From: Anseranas semipalmata
Lineage: Eukaryota; Chordata; Aves; Anseriformes; Anseranatidae
Reading direction: 5' to 3'
Assembly (NCBI GenBank): GCA_013399115.1
Contig: VXAA01000972.1
Location: forward strand, 63,004-127,003
Length of the DNA stretch: 64,000 bases
A model generated the notes under the pieces. The model saw only the letters and a program-made list of their open reading frames with translations, had not been told where the DNA came from and did no database searches. The stretch's first letter is position 1. Every line of letters begins with the position of its first letter. Both the position numbers and the translations under genes were made by a program. This document shows, one piece after another, positions 51,715-63,165 of this stretch.

Positions 51715-52548
51715 ACCAATGCAGTGTTCATTTATTTTTGTACTTACAAAAAGAGCCATCCCATTGTATCCCTCCCCCTCCCCCCAAACGCCTTTTACAA
51801 ACATTTAAAAATTAAAAACCAGATGATGACATGTTAATTTGGTAGAATTATTTTGAAACATAGCTTTTGTAATATTAGAGTTAGATTTCCTACAAGATGA
51901 CTTTGTAGAGATAGCCTGATTATTGGCCAAATAAAATTCCATATTACAAGTTAGCAAATTCTAGTACAAAAATAGTCCATGTGTTAGAACAGCCTCTTAT
52001 TATTATTATATTCACAGGAAAGAGTCTATTGGCTGTATAATACGTTAATATTTACGAAATTTCTTTTTATGTGGCTCATTCATCTAATTTAATATAGTGT
52101 TGAGCCTCAATAAATCCTCAGGCAAAAAACCCCAAACAGGGTTAAATATGCTGTTCAGTGTACTCTGAAGTACTGTGCTTTTCACAGGACATCCAAGAAA
52201 CCCTACAAACAGTTCTCAGCTAGTTTTGATATTAAAATGAGATCCAGATCCAAAAGGACCCCCCTGAAGTACATATCCACGACTTTCCATAGAAACAGAG
52301 GCCACAGCTTCGATGGTTAAGTTTCACTTGGGAAACTGTCTAGGTCATCCACTCATTTTCATGGATCCACTTGGGAGCTTCTTTAAAAACTAAAGCAGGT
52401 CACACGTGAAGCATCTGGGACCCTTATGACACTGCCCTCTTCAGCAGTGTCCCACACTGACCGGGCTCTCTCTCCTCTTCTGTCTCTGGTTAATGCTGTT
52501 CAGCAGTTTCTCTCGGACCAGGCGCCTCAGGGAAAATCTGGGGAAATG
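51715..52548 (-). other. HIRA: Probable HIRA 3' UTR with poly(A) signal
   Basis: Runs from the stop to the only canonical AATAAA I find downstream on the minus strand (plus-strand TTTATT at 51731-51736). Cleavage would fall about 10-20 bases further on. That gives a 3' UTR of about 0.8 kb, a reasonable size for HIRA. An ATTAAA near 52087 is a possible earlier signal. The endpoint is inferred. Confidence 0.5.
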
Positions 52549-52665
52549 CTACTTATCTCTCAAGATGTCTAGCTGCTCTTGATATTCTGTGAAAAGCCTC
52601 TGGAAGCGGAGGTTCTGTCCAATAACAGGAAGAAGTTCTTTCAATAGTTCTCTTTTTCGTAAACC
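52549..52665 (-). CDS. HIRA: HIRA last coding exon with stop
   Basis: Encodes the C-terminus GLRKRELLKELLPVIGQNLR then FQRLFTEYQEQLDILRDK, followed by TAG (52549-52551). The acceptor is CTGCAG|GGT. This fixes the 3' end of the reading frame at the position expected for the family. Confidence 0.97.
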   Translation of the reverse strand, partial: GLRKRELLKELLPVIGQNLRFQRLFTEYQEQLDILRDK

Positions 52666-53240
52666 CTGCAGAAAAAAAATCAAACGCAAAAGCAGCCTCA
52701 GAATGTATTACTTAATATCGTGAATATAATCCATAGGACTGTAAGATTCATGCCTTTTTTCCTGTCTGGAAGGAGCTATGTTATTTTGTGTTCTTACTCT
52801 GCTTACATGACTCCCAAAATAAAAACTGTCTTTACATTTATATATTCATGAAGCTGGTGCAGACTCTGCATAGCTACATGCTCCAGGCATGCTTTGAGAA
52901 GAGAAGACATTTCATTGGCACATCACTATTTCAGAGTTGCTGTCTGAAGAATGTGGAGACCTGAACATGCAGCTCTACTCCATCTGCTTGATATTCAAGA
53001 CAACACCAGTGCTGAGACTGAGGCACTAAGCATTTGTTTACAGTTTCACATGAAATAAATGAAAATGCCATGGGAGGAAGCCTCCAGGATTAGCAAAAAA
53101 AGCATTTGACTTTTTTTTTTGCCACTAAGTTTAACTGTATCTCAAGTTATATTGTTTATCCATATTAATATGTTAATCCATATCGTAATTTTCATGGGAA
53201 ACTCTCCCTCATTCTTTGATAAACTATTATCAAGACTTAC

Positions 53241-53329
53241 CATTACCGTTGATTCCCACTGACTTCCAGCTGAGTAATGGACTGGACCCAGTAAATCCTT
53301 GCATAATTCTCGCAAACGATATTCAAACC
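53241..53329 (-). CDS. HIRA: HIRA penultimate coding exon
   Basis: Encodes FEYRLRELCKDLLGPVHYSA then GSQWESTVM (about residues 951-979). The acceptor is ATTCAG|GGT and the donor ATG|GTAAGT. Confidence 0.97.
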
Positions 53330-54870
53330 CTGAATATTATCAGAAATAAGATCACGTTCATAAGAATTTCACTATATAAAACCACTACACAATTTAACTG
53401 ATGACATTTTCATGAAAGAGTTACAGGTATCTAGAATAAGATAATGTCAAAATGCACGATTTCTGAAAAAGTATATTATTCTTCTAACAGGTTCTTTGGA
53501 AAGATAAGATGATTTGTAAAGAAATTATTTTCCAAAAGGAAACTGGATTTCCAAAGGAATTTATTTTAAGTTCTTAAAACCAAAAACACCACTAAAGATA
53601 ATCTACAAGAGAGAAAAACTGAAGCAGTTACTCCAGTTTGCTTTAACAGTTGCCTTGATCTCATTTCATCCTTTAACAGTGCCGATCTCACTCCCTTCCC
53701 ACATAAAGACAGCAACATTTTTATTTTGCTTGGTTTTTCTTTTTTAAATATCATTGGAAGTATTTTATGCAACCAACAGACTTCAACTTTCCAATCAAGG
53801 TATCATAGACTATTTTAATGGATTCAAATTGATCAAATGTTGAAACGATCAAAGAATTAAAGGGTCAATAATAGGATGTGCAATTTTCAAAATTTAGCAG
53901 ACCTAGAAAACTAAGCAAGTAGTGAAAACAGAGTAACACACTTATAGCAAAACCATTTGCAGTGACATCCAGCGTAGACGTGCAAGGCAATGATTTTCAA
54001 AGTGCAAGATAAACTTTGCATATACAGTAGAGACGCTCTCAAGTAGTGAAGACTTTCGCAAGTATAACCTTTTTTTTTTTTTTTTAAACATATGACCCCA
54101 GATGAACATTTTCATTTCAAGTGGGGAAGAACAGACAGAATTGCATGCAATTCATCAGGCTTTCCTACATACAATGTTAACTACTGAATTTGTAATACAA
54201 ACAAGCAGATATACAACAGATCTTTAGAATCTAAAAAACAGTCAGTTGGTCAACCTTATTTAGTATCATAACATAAAGAATATATTCAAATGTAAGATAG
54301 ATACAAGCAACCTTTTTTGTGGGTTTCTTTCCTCACAGAATTTAACTTACGGAGCTCATCACTACATGCCCTTGAAATGTTAAAATGTAAAGAAAATATA
54401 AAGTGCAAGTAACAGAAGCAAACCCTCTGCCTTTTGTGCTCTGGTACAAAGTATCAAAGACTTAGCAATTCTTGCACTTCACAACACACAGTGGTCATCA
54501 GTTGGCTGAGGAACATCACATATTTTGCAAGGTGTTGCTGCTTCTTCTGAAATGTCTGTAGTTCCTGCCAGATAATGCATATGATATAACCCAACAGACC
54601 ACTGCACATTTTTTTCCTATTATCATGGTCTACAGATGGCACTGTTTCCCCACACCATAATCTGTTCACAGCATGTAAGAATAGGATTCCTGAGTACTGA
54701 GCACTATAGGAAGCAAACACCTTCAGCTTGTTTTGTTATGTTTTTAAGTAAACACTGAGTCCAGAAGCCAAGTGCTAAACAAGAGAACATTAAATGCAAT
54801 CATACATATACATGAAGTGAATAGAGAGTTTCTTAAAAATACACCAGAGTTGCAAAGAAGTAATGCTCAC
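53330..54870. other. HIRA: HIRA intron (1.5 kb)
   Basis: AT-rich, with a T run at 54070-54085. Nothing else recognised. The shorter 52666-53240 intron is likewise empty. Confidence 0.6.
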
Positions 54871-55034
54871 CTTCATTAACTAGGTACCGTGCATAGATAA
54901 GGAGCCAGTGGCGATATTCATGACTGGATTGTAATATAAGTGCTGCTGCTATCTGATTCTCCAGGTATGCAAGAGTTGTTTCTTGTTGCACTAAATGAGG
55001 CATGGAGAACAATCTGGCAGCTTGCCTTCCTGAA
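54871..55034 (-). CDS. HIRA: HIRA exon (C-terminal domain)
   Basis: Encodes about residues 896-949: SGRQAARLFSMPHLVQQETT, LAYLENQIAAALILQSSHEY and RHWLLIYARYLVNE. This helical region is near-invariant among vertebrate HIRA proteins. The acceptor is TTTGTAG|TTC and the donor GAAG|GTGAGC. Confidence 0.97.
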
Positions 55035-58000
55035 CTACAAAACCAAAGAAAATTTAACATGGCAGCCATAAAATCAGATGTTATTTTAAGAAGAAAATAT
55101 GTATATATATTCTTGTAATAAAGAAACTATTCTACACTTAACATTCAGAGGTACCTAGTGCTTTCAGAGTTAAAGCTTTTAATGACAAAGACAGCACTTC
55201 ACAGCAAAACTGCCTTCCCCCTCCTCTGGGCTATTTACAGGTATCAAGGTCAATGGAGGGTTTTCTGCCTCCTATTCTTTCTCTCCTTGTTTCATCTATC
55301 TCCTCTTTAAAAAACACATCCTTTTAAGTGACCAAGTCCTCCTAAATGTTTAAAGGAAATAAAGACAACTGTCTTTACCTTCCTTTACTCCTGGAGGTGA
55401 AAGTCATAAAACAAATACAAGATATAAAAGTTAACCTAAAGCATTTAAAGCACTTCTTGCAAATAAATATGTTGACACCAAAAGGCTAATTTGTGCAAAA
55501 GTCACCAACTATTTCCTTTTCAAAAAAAAGTCTGTTGTTTTTTTAAGTGTGATATTTTGTCTTTCTTAAAGAGAATGTTGTTTGTTTGGATTTCAAATAT
55601 TTTTCCCAATTAATTTGTTGTTTTTTCCCCCTGAAAGAGAACAACAATAAAATCATACAACTTTAGTTGTATGTATAATTCTTTTCACAAAGAAAAAAAA
55701 ATTAAGCTCAGATGTGAAGGACAGAAAAAGCATAGAAATCTGCCTGGAAAACCTAATTCGAATGCAGGTGAGGATAAGCTATTACATTATCTATAAAAAT
55801 CTGCTCACTCAATTCCTTGGTGATATTTTCAGATATTGAAAATATGCATCAGATGACTAATCACTCAACTTTCTCAAAGACTTCGTTAAACAGATCTCTT
55901 GAGGAGAACTGAGCAACTCAAAATCTGCAGACCAGCTCCAGAAAGCTGGTAAACTAAAAATTAAAATGTAAACTATATGAAATTCAGTTTAGCTAATCAA
56001 AATATTACATGCACAGAACTGTCAAATATTTCAGCCATTCAATAAAGAGAAGACTTAAATAAAATGATTAAGTTTAGAGCATGCTTTCCTGTCCCGCTGA
56101 ACAATCTCAAAGTAATGCTGAAATACAGACTACAAATGTGCAAAGGTTTGGAAAGAAAAATGCATTCTATGAGCTACTGATAACTTCCAGTGCAATTAGC
56201 ATCTCAAGAATTAACTCACTGATACAAGTACATGAATAAGTAATAGGAAAAAAAAGACAAACACAATGATCAAATGAAGCAATTAAGTGCATACTTTGAT
56301 GTTCGTCCCTGTATTACAGCTAAGGGCCCAGAACACAGCATGGCTTCTTGGGATGGCAAGTTATTCCTGAAGTCTGCGCATTGCGCTAAAGAGTCCTGTT
56401 TGTCAGAAACAAGATTCCTGAAAAAAAGCAAACAAACCAAAGACAGGTTTGAAGAGAGTAGGCAGTGACATTAGTCAATCCAGCTCTGTTCTGCCTCAAA
56501 GCCTGACTTGCATTTTCACAGATTATCAAAAATATATTACAGAGGTGCTCAGGAGTTGCACGGACCACAACTGTTCTGACTCAATGTCCAAATTCCACTT
56601 ATGCTTTCATGGAAGTGTCCCTCCCACCCTGAAAGTTGACACGATTAATCACATAATACGATTTAGCATTCATTTTGAAAAGCACAAGGAAATCCACTTT
56701 CTATTTGTCATTTTACATCAAACAAGAAATCATAGCCCAAAATGAAGACTGGGGTGAACACAGAAAGTAACAACTTTCTCATTATGAACTTGATTTTAGC
56801 TCAGGTCAGGCCCCTCTACCCACCAAACAAGTCATTACTGATCACACATTTTGACAATCTTTTCCATACATTACAGCTATTCCTTCATATTGAGGGAGCT
56901 GATGGTTACAGCTGACATTTCCATACCTAATCAAGGATATCATTTTCACTTGGTTTGAGATGCCAGGGGAATCAGTGGCTCAAACCAGTGCTAAGTTTAG
57001 ACCTCCAGACAGCCCAGAGGTAAAATGGCACAAATATTTAAAATAACCTTCGCTGCTTTATCACATTTAAATTTGTATGATGACTTAAGGGATTGCTCTT
57101 TTATATATTTCCAAAGCTGTAGTACAAACAAACAAAAAAAAGACAGCAAATTCAGAAGAATTCTGGCTGAGAGTCTGTCTCCTGCTCCTTAGTGTCTGAG
57201 AAATTTTCTGCATGATTTCTCAGTTTATCTAAAGAACAAATAAAGTGTTTTTTCCTTTCCAAATGATTCACATCAAGTAGTTGACTAATAACAATTATTC
57301 TCAGTAAGAATTAAAACAATAATACCTTTCATCAAGCACACTCATTAAGTACAACAATTATATTAAGACTGCAACATGTTTTTTGTTCTCACAAAGACAA
57401 CAGAATCTTTTTCTGAAAGATACTGTAAATAATTTAACCATGGGAATTTTTTTATGGGAACTTATGCCTTGATAGAAGCAAGAGAATCCATGGGGAAAGC
57501 CTTTGATTGAATGCATATCTGATACCCAGTAAGGCACAGACTCTCCTTGTGATTAGGACATTGGTAATAACTCTTCCATAAGAATTCTGAGGTATAAAAG
57601 ATTTCTTCCCTCTTCCCCCTTCCTGAAATTTTTATCTTCACTAAGTTTTACGTCTCAGAGACATTTAGCTCTCTTCAAATTTGAGTGAAACCGGTCACCA
57701 CAACCAAAGAAATATTAAGGAATGATGGGGACTGACAAAGTCAAGCACATGCATGTTCAGGATTGAAGTGCATGTTTTATGTTCTTAGAAAACCAGACAA
57801 AATGATTTTGACAAGTCTAAACTCCCAACAAAACTGCGAAAATTGTTTTGACAACTTTTCCAGAACAGTATTATTTTACATGAAAGAGAAATTATAAGGC
57901 TAGATAATTTTTAATTATTGCCAACTGCTTCACAGATTTAAGTGACGCACATCAACAAAAGTGTATGTAGGTTGGTATTAGTTGATAAATATTTATTCAC

Positions 58001-58249
58001 TATACACGGTGTAGGAAGGAGTAATAAAGTAAGCTGTACTTTAACTTTTTCACTTTTAAAATTTATTTTAAACAAAACAAATTGTAAGAGTATAAGAGAG
58101 TAAAGCCTAGAACATCCACTAGTGAACTAATGCAAAAGTAAAACTAGGGTGCTATCCTACTCTGACTAGCCTTCAGAATGTGGAGTGAAACAGTAAACCA
58201 GAATACAAGTCAGTTCAGCTAGGTTGTAAAAGCCATATATATAACTTAC
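55035..58249. other. HIRA: HIRA introns flanking the 56.3 kb exon
   Basis: Apart from the exon at 56295-56417, this is unique AT-rich sequence. I looked for further coding blocks and RNA genes and found none. Confidence 0.55.
56295..56417 (-). CDS. HIRA: HIRA exon (C-terminal domain)
   Basis: Encodes NLVSDKQDSLAQCADFRNNL then PSQEAMLCSGPLAVIQGRTS (about residues 855-894). The acceptor is TTTTCAG|GAA; the donor TCAAA|GTATGC is weaker than its neighbours. Confidence 0.96.
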
Positions 58250-58355
58250 CATGTAGAAAGAGAAGGATTAAAACAGTATGCCTTTCCATCAGACATGCTC
58301 ATTACAGGTATACCATGCTGAGTCAGCAAGATCTGAGAAAGAGTTGCATCACTTC
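58250..58355 (-). CDS. HIRA: HIRA exon (C-terminal domain)
   Basis: Encodes SDATLSQILLTQHGIPVMSM then SDGKAYCFNPSLST (about residues 820-853). The acceptor is CTTACAG|GAA and the donor CATG|GTAAGTT. The split codons restore Gly and Trp. Confidence 0.96.
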
Positions 58356-59269
58356 CTGTAAGTCAAATCAGACCAAGATATTACTTTTGGAGTCTTGCAT
58401 AACATTCATCTTGCTAAAAAAATGCTATCCACCGTTATTATTAGTCATAGAAACCAACAGGAAAAGGTTCAGAAAATGTTATTTTCAAAGACTAATAGGA
58501 AAATTAAGAAAAGGCAATGATGCTGAGCACCTGGCTCAGTGCAGTAACATTAAGATCACTCTCCTGTAAAATACATTGTCAATTTTGATGCTGTAATTTA
58601 TACAGAAAATTGGCTTAACTGGAAACATTTTCCATATCTAGGGGAAATCTCCAGCAATTCTGCCATGTCTTCTGTCATCCCAAAAGCCTTTATCTTTCTT
58701 TTTCCCCATTAAGTTGAAATTCTAAAAACCAGTATATTTAGAAAGGTGTGCTCTCTACATTTCTCAGCATTTCCACATTTCCCAGCATATCCCTGTCCCA
58801 GGATTTGTACATGTAACTTCTCTGAAGACACTTGCAAACCGCTAGTACAACTACTTCTCAAGTTAGTTTTGGCTAGTACTGCATGGATTAAAGCTAAAAT
58901 AGAAGCCAGAATGCTCTGAGAAACTGAGATAATCAGTTGTCCACCATTAAGATAACATACTTGCAGAGAAATTGCTGTATATAGCAGTAGATTTACGTAA
59001 AATATTTCCTCTGTGATCTTTACAGTACTGCATTTTCACACTCAGAAACAAGGCAGAATATAATAAACTATGGAATCTTGTACAAGTTTGTTACGCACTG
59101 ATATTCTGATCTCAGTTATTTCAACATTGCCAGTGACTTCTATTTACCACACAATAATGAATAAGTAAAATTATTTGTTTAGGCTTTTCAGGTTTCAGCA
59201 TATTCATAAATGTGACTAAATAGTATGGGTGGGTTGAAAGGTTGGTAAGTAAATGACTCTTTTTATTAC

Positions 59270-59328
59270 CTGATAATATTGTTTGCAAAGACTCATCTCT
59301 AACAATGACTGTCTGCTTGTGAACATCC
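59270..59328 (-). CDS. HIRA: HIRA exon (C-terminal domain)
   Basis: Encodes DVHKQTVIVRDESLQTILS (about residues 800-818). It is a short 59 bp exon with acceptor TTTTTTTTAG|GGA and donor TCAG|GTAATA. Confidence 0.95.
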
Positions 59329-60061
59329 CTAAAAAAAACACACAAAAGGACAAATCTGCAGTTTACAAACAACTGAAACCTCCAAAATCATTTAACAAAT
59401 GCACTTCTTCAATATTTCTGATTTTTTCATTATTACTATTTTTTATTTTTTGACATTTTCCTCACTGCTTTGAAAAAAATCATTTTGGCAAACTCAACCC
59501 CCTTATGGCAAGACAGAAGTCAATAGCAGAGATAACTTTTATGTCCTCTTCTCTCAGGAAACCTAATTACAGCTAAGCAAACACTGAGGATCCAAATAAC
59601 TACTTTAGGAGCTCTGACTTGCATGTGATATTAGATTAAAATTAAAAACTGCAGTTTCTATCTTGGTATCTTAAAGACAGCTAGAGTACTTCTGACTCTG
59701 AAACCCATATAACTAAGTATGTTGGAAGTTGGATATACCCATATTTTTCCCTCCAACACCCTACTCATTCCATATGTAAGACAAGTCTACCCTAGGGAAG
59801 CTGTTTAAACTAATGATCAGCTAAAAGTTACTACCTTCCTCACGGAAACAAGTTCAATGTTATGTACCATCTTAGAACAGAGGACAAACAGGATTCAAGT
59901 CCTGCCCAATTAACTCTTCATATTATATCCAAAACCAGACTTGTGTTTGGAGCTGACTTGGTTTAAGCCACAGTTTCAACAGCAACATCAAGTCAGCAAC
60001 TGAACAGAGTAACCTATAAAAATCAGCCCAGCTAGCTGCTGCAGCTTAACGTGGTACTTAC

Positions 60062-60223
60062 CAAACAGAGAGCGTAGCAGCAGTGGTGAGAGCCATGATG
60101 TAAGAACCTGTGCAATGTAGGGTGGAAATGGGTGTATTCAATATTATAGGGGGAAGAAGGCGACGACCACAAGCTGAAAATACTGACAGTGTTCGTTTCT
60201 CACAGGCTACACTGACAATCTCA
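60062..60223 (-). CDS. HIRA: HIRA exon (C-terminal domain)
   Basis: Encodes about residues 745-798: EIVSVACEKRTLSVFSACGR, RLLPPIILNTPISTLHCTGS and YIMALTTAATLSV. This is WD-like repeat sequence of the HIRA C-terminal domain. The acceptor is TTTTAG|TGA and the donor TTTG|GTAAGTAC; the split Trp is completed by the next exon. Confidence 0.97.
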
Positions 60224-60429
60224 CTAAAAAAGATCAAAAGGAAACATTTACATTTCATCAAATGCAAGTAGCATAAAACCAGACTGCCTTCTTAAAGTTA
60301 TCGTACAACTTGAGGTAGTTCCCCAAAAGGTAACTATTAGAGCTTTTAACAAAATCCTGGGCACCAAAGGGAAAGGCCAAAAATAGACAGATTATCTATA
60401 GGTGCATTCCCTGCCTCCTTGATTTTATT

Positions 60430-60560
60430 ATAACTATGATAATCGAAGGAGATAGGCAAGAGACGGTTTGCATGCAGAGATGGTATCTTTTACCAGACTA
60501 AGTGGCATAGTTGTAAATATCAGTAAAGCTTTGGGGGTATACGCAAGCTCTTCTTCAGGC
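60430..60560 (-). repeat. Degenerate repeat with hammerhead-like core, minus copy
   Basis: On the minus strand it reads CAGGCCTGAAGAAGAGCTTG, then CAAAGCTT, and further on GGTAAAAGATACCATCTCTG. I recognise this as an old amniote repeat whose intact form carries CTGAAGA, a short stem and GAAAGC, the layout of a hammerhead ribozyme core. Here GAAA has become CAAA, so self-cleavage is unlikely. It lies in a HIRA intron. Family assignment is from memory and untested. Confidence 0.5.
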
Positions 60561-60597
60561 CTGAACTTGTATTTAGCTTTGAAATCTGCTGCTTCTT

Positions 60598-60655
60598 TTT
60601 CAGACCTGAAGAAAGGGTTTTGTGTCTGCAAGCTTATGTAATTTTTCAACTACAT
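60598..60655 (+). repeat. Degenerate repeat with hammerhead-like core, plus copy
   Basis: A second, shorter copy facing the first: CAGACCTGAAGAAAGGG, then GCAAGCTT. CTGAAGA is kept at 60606-60612, and the GAAA box has become GCAA. About 47 bases separate the two cores, making a head-to-head inverted pair. Confidence 0.45.
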
Positions 60656-61415
60656 ATGCCTGCATAAGAAAAGATATTGCTACTAGCCATAAATATTAAC
60701 AACTTAAGGGTGTTATCAGAAAATCAGCATAAAACTTAAGTTAAAAAAAATAATGTTTCAAAAAATTGGCAGAAATGTTGAATATCTGTTGGCTCAGGCT
60801 TCAGAAACGTATGTTAGATTTAAACTCTGAGGTTAGAACTAGACAAAGTTGAGAAAAATGAGATAAAAAATAAGAAAAAAGTCAGGAAAATACTTCTACA
60901 TCACATAACGTCTTGTTTCAAGTTTTTCATTCTTTAGCAGTTAACATTTGAACAACTGTAAGTTACCATGAGTTAGTCAATTCCGATGAAGAAATTTAAA
61001 GGAGAAGTGTAAATACACATGAAAAAGAGTTCTAGTTGGCTAATGAGAATTTATGATGCCTTAAGACTCTAAAGATAGAGCTAATTCTTGGAGTGAAACT
61101 GGTCTCAAGACTCAAAGCAATACTTATTTTTATCCACAAAACATTTATTATGAAACATTGTGCAAAGACTACAATGGTAATGGCACAAGTAATCACATAA
61201 ATCCCCAATAGAAGTGATTCAGTTAATCAACTTTTCTAAGTAAGTGGATAAAAATACATATAGAGTCTCTACTTATTTGTAGAATGTAAATATATATTTT
61301 TAAGCGTAATTAACTTCCTCTAAAGTGTACTTTTGTACCCCTAAAAATATTTTCTGGCCTTCAGGACTACTTATCTTCTTCAGGCTCCCACCTCCTCAAA
61401 AACATACTCTCTTAC

Positions 61416-61564
61416 CAGCTTCCTGCTGCAGTGAGAATTCGACTAGTGAGGACCGTCTCCCATTCCTTTCCTTCTCGATTACACTTTAACCTGCTCAACT
61501 TGGAACCTCCCACTGTGGTCATTTCATTCTCCACTTCAAGGTACATTGATGGATCTGAACTTAC
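61416..61564 (-). CDS. HIRA: HIRA exon starting the C-terminal domain
   Basis: Encodes about residues 696-744: VSSDPSMYLEVENEMTTVGG, SKLSRLKCNREGKEWETVLT and SRILTAAGS. The first six exon bases are GTAAGT, directly after the acceptor TTTTTCAG. The site therefore reads as an acceptor fused to a perfect donor (see findings). The real donor is GCTG|GTAAGAG. Confidence 0.96.
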
Positions 61565-62359
61565 CTGAAAAAGGAAAAGTAAAATGCTTCTTGGAAGAGG
61601 AAAATAACTACTCAAAAAAAGCAGCAAATTAGACCCGAAAACAATGCCAAATTTAAGAATGGATTGATGTATGGCATTCTGTTTAAAATAACTTCAAAAT
61701 ACACTAATACTTCAAAAGAAACAGACCTTTGAAAATCAGTCTTGGCTGGAACACAAATAATTTCTTTCTATTCCAAGCATTAAGAATGAAGAAAAGCTGT
61801 GCTAGTCTGTGCTTCCTAATTAAGGGCATCAGATCAAGTCTAGATGTGCCCAGTCTCCCTAAATTCTTGTGATTAGCACAAGACTGCCACAGTCTAAACA
61901 TGAAAAAAAAAATTATTTCATAAATACCTACAGTAATACCATTTGCCAGTCTCTTCAGATGTGGAGCACTTACTCCACATCTTACACAGAAAACAGTTTT
62001 TCTCTTCAGCAGTGTACTACCAACACAACTGTAATAACAATGCAACAGTTACTCCAGTCAGAGACTCATCTTTATGACCCACTTCGGTTAACTAAGAGGG
62101 ACTGATGAACCACAGATATTTCTCTTTGAAGTTTACCTCATTCAGAAGTGTCCTATTCTTAACTGATTTGCCATTATCTTTTCCCATAGTCATATTCTTA
62201 AAAGCTGAAGTATACATCCTACTTGAACACATACACATATTCAAACATGCTAATTTATCAAAAGATCCTGAATATCTTAAGATATTTTTGTAAAAATAAA
62301 CAAAATTCTTTTTTTTTTTTTTAATAGTAAACTTGTTTTTTTCCTTGTAGACAACTTAC

Positions 62360-62464
62360 TTGCAAAGTAAATGATTTCTGTGGGATTGGGGCTGGCAGTT
62401 TAAGTGCTAACGCTGGTGCAGAGATGCAAGCAGCATCTTTTTCAGGGGCCAGTGTAGCTGGGGA
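62360..62464 (-). CDS. HIRA: HIRA exon (Ala/Pro-rich linker)
   Basis: Encodes 35 residues (about 661-695): SPATLAPEKDAACISAPALA then LKLPAPIPQKSFTLQ. This low-complexity linker precedes the C-terminal domain. It is symmetric (105 bp, phase 0/0). The acceptor is TTCCAG|TCC and the donor CAA|GTAAGT. Confidence 0.95.
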
Positions 62465-63165
62465 CTGGAAAAAAATTGCAAAAGTGGTTAAATTTTTTCC
62501 ATAAAAAGGTTAAAAACAAAGATATTGTATGATATAGATTGATTTGAAAAAGAAAAGCTCTTTTTAGAAATTCCACATAATGCCCATTACAAATGTTCAT
62601 CTTTTTGCCATTAGTTGCATAAATACAAGTATTTTTAATATAGCTTCTAAGACTTGGAACAAAAACTAGATTTAAAATTTAGTTGGAACTAATTAATGGA
62701 AGATCTGGTGTATTCCACAGAACAGCCAAGCTTTGAATATTTAAAATAGAGGGATCCATATTTCCTAAAATGATGGAAACTCTGATGTAACTTACTACTT
62801 CACAATTCCTAGGGAAGTCATAACCATTTAAGTTGTTATATCCACATCAAACTCTTGTGCTAAGGGAGTTTCTTTTTGTTCTTTACAGTCATTTGGCACA
62901 CAATCAGCATGTAGCACATTGGTACTGTTTAGTAAGTAGCTGCATATTTATGTAAAGGATGCATACGTTTGCCACACTGTGTGCACCTGCTTTTTATTAT
63001 CTTAAATTTTAAAAAGAATACTGCCAAAAGCAAGGAAGAGGGATAGCTAAAAATACTAATGGACCTTATACTACTGGTATTTACGCAACTCAGTGGAACA
63101 AGTCAACATGTGATTTATTTTATTAAGTGAACATTGACAGTCATAATGAATCTTATGTATTTCAC

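Larger units (their letters stand above)
58356..62359. other. HIRA: HIRA introns, 58.4-62.4 kb
   Basis: Four introns around the exons at 59.3, 60.1 and 61.5 kb. The only non-exonic structure recognised is the head-to-head pair of hammerhead-like repeat copies at 60.43-60.66 kb. Confidence 0.55.

Noticed and set aside
49211..52548. miR-130b/miR-301b hairpins, which lie upstream of PPIL2 in human
   Set aside because: I searched for the shared CAGTGCAAT seed start on both strands upstream of PPIL2 and found no hairpin. The one similar string (near 56191) diverges right after the seed.
60434..60649. 71-codon minus-strand open frame in a HIRA intron
   Set aside because: It is explained by the inverted hammerhead-like repeat copies and has no splice context.
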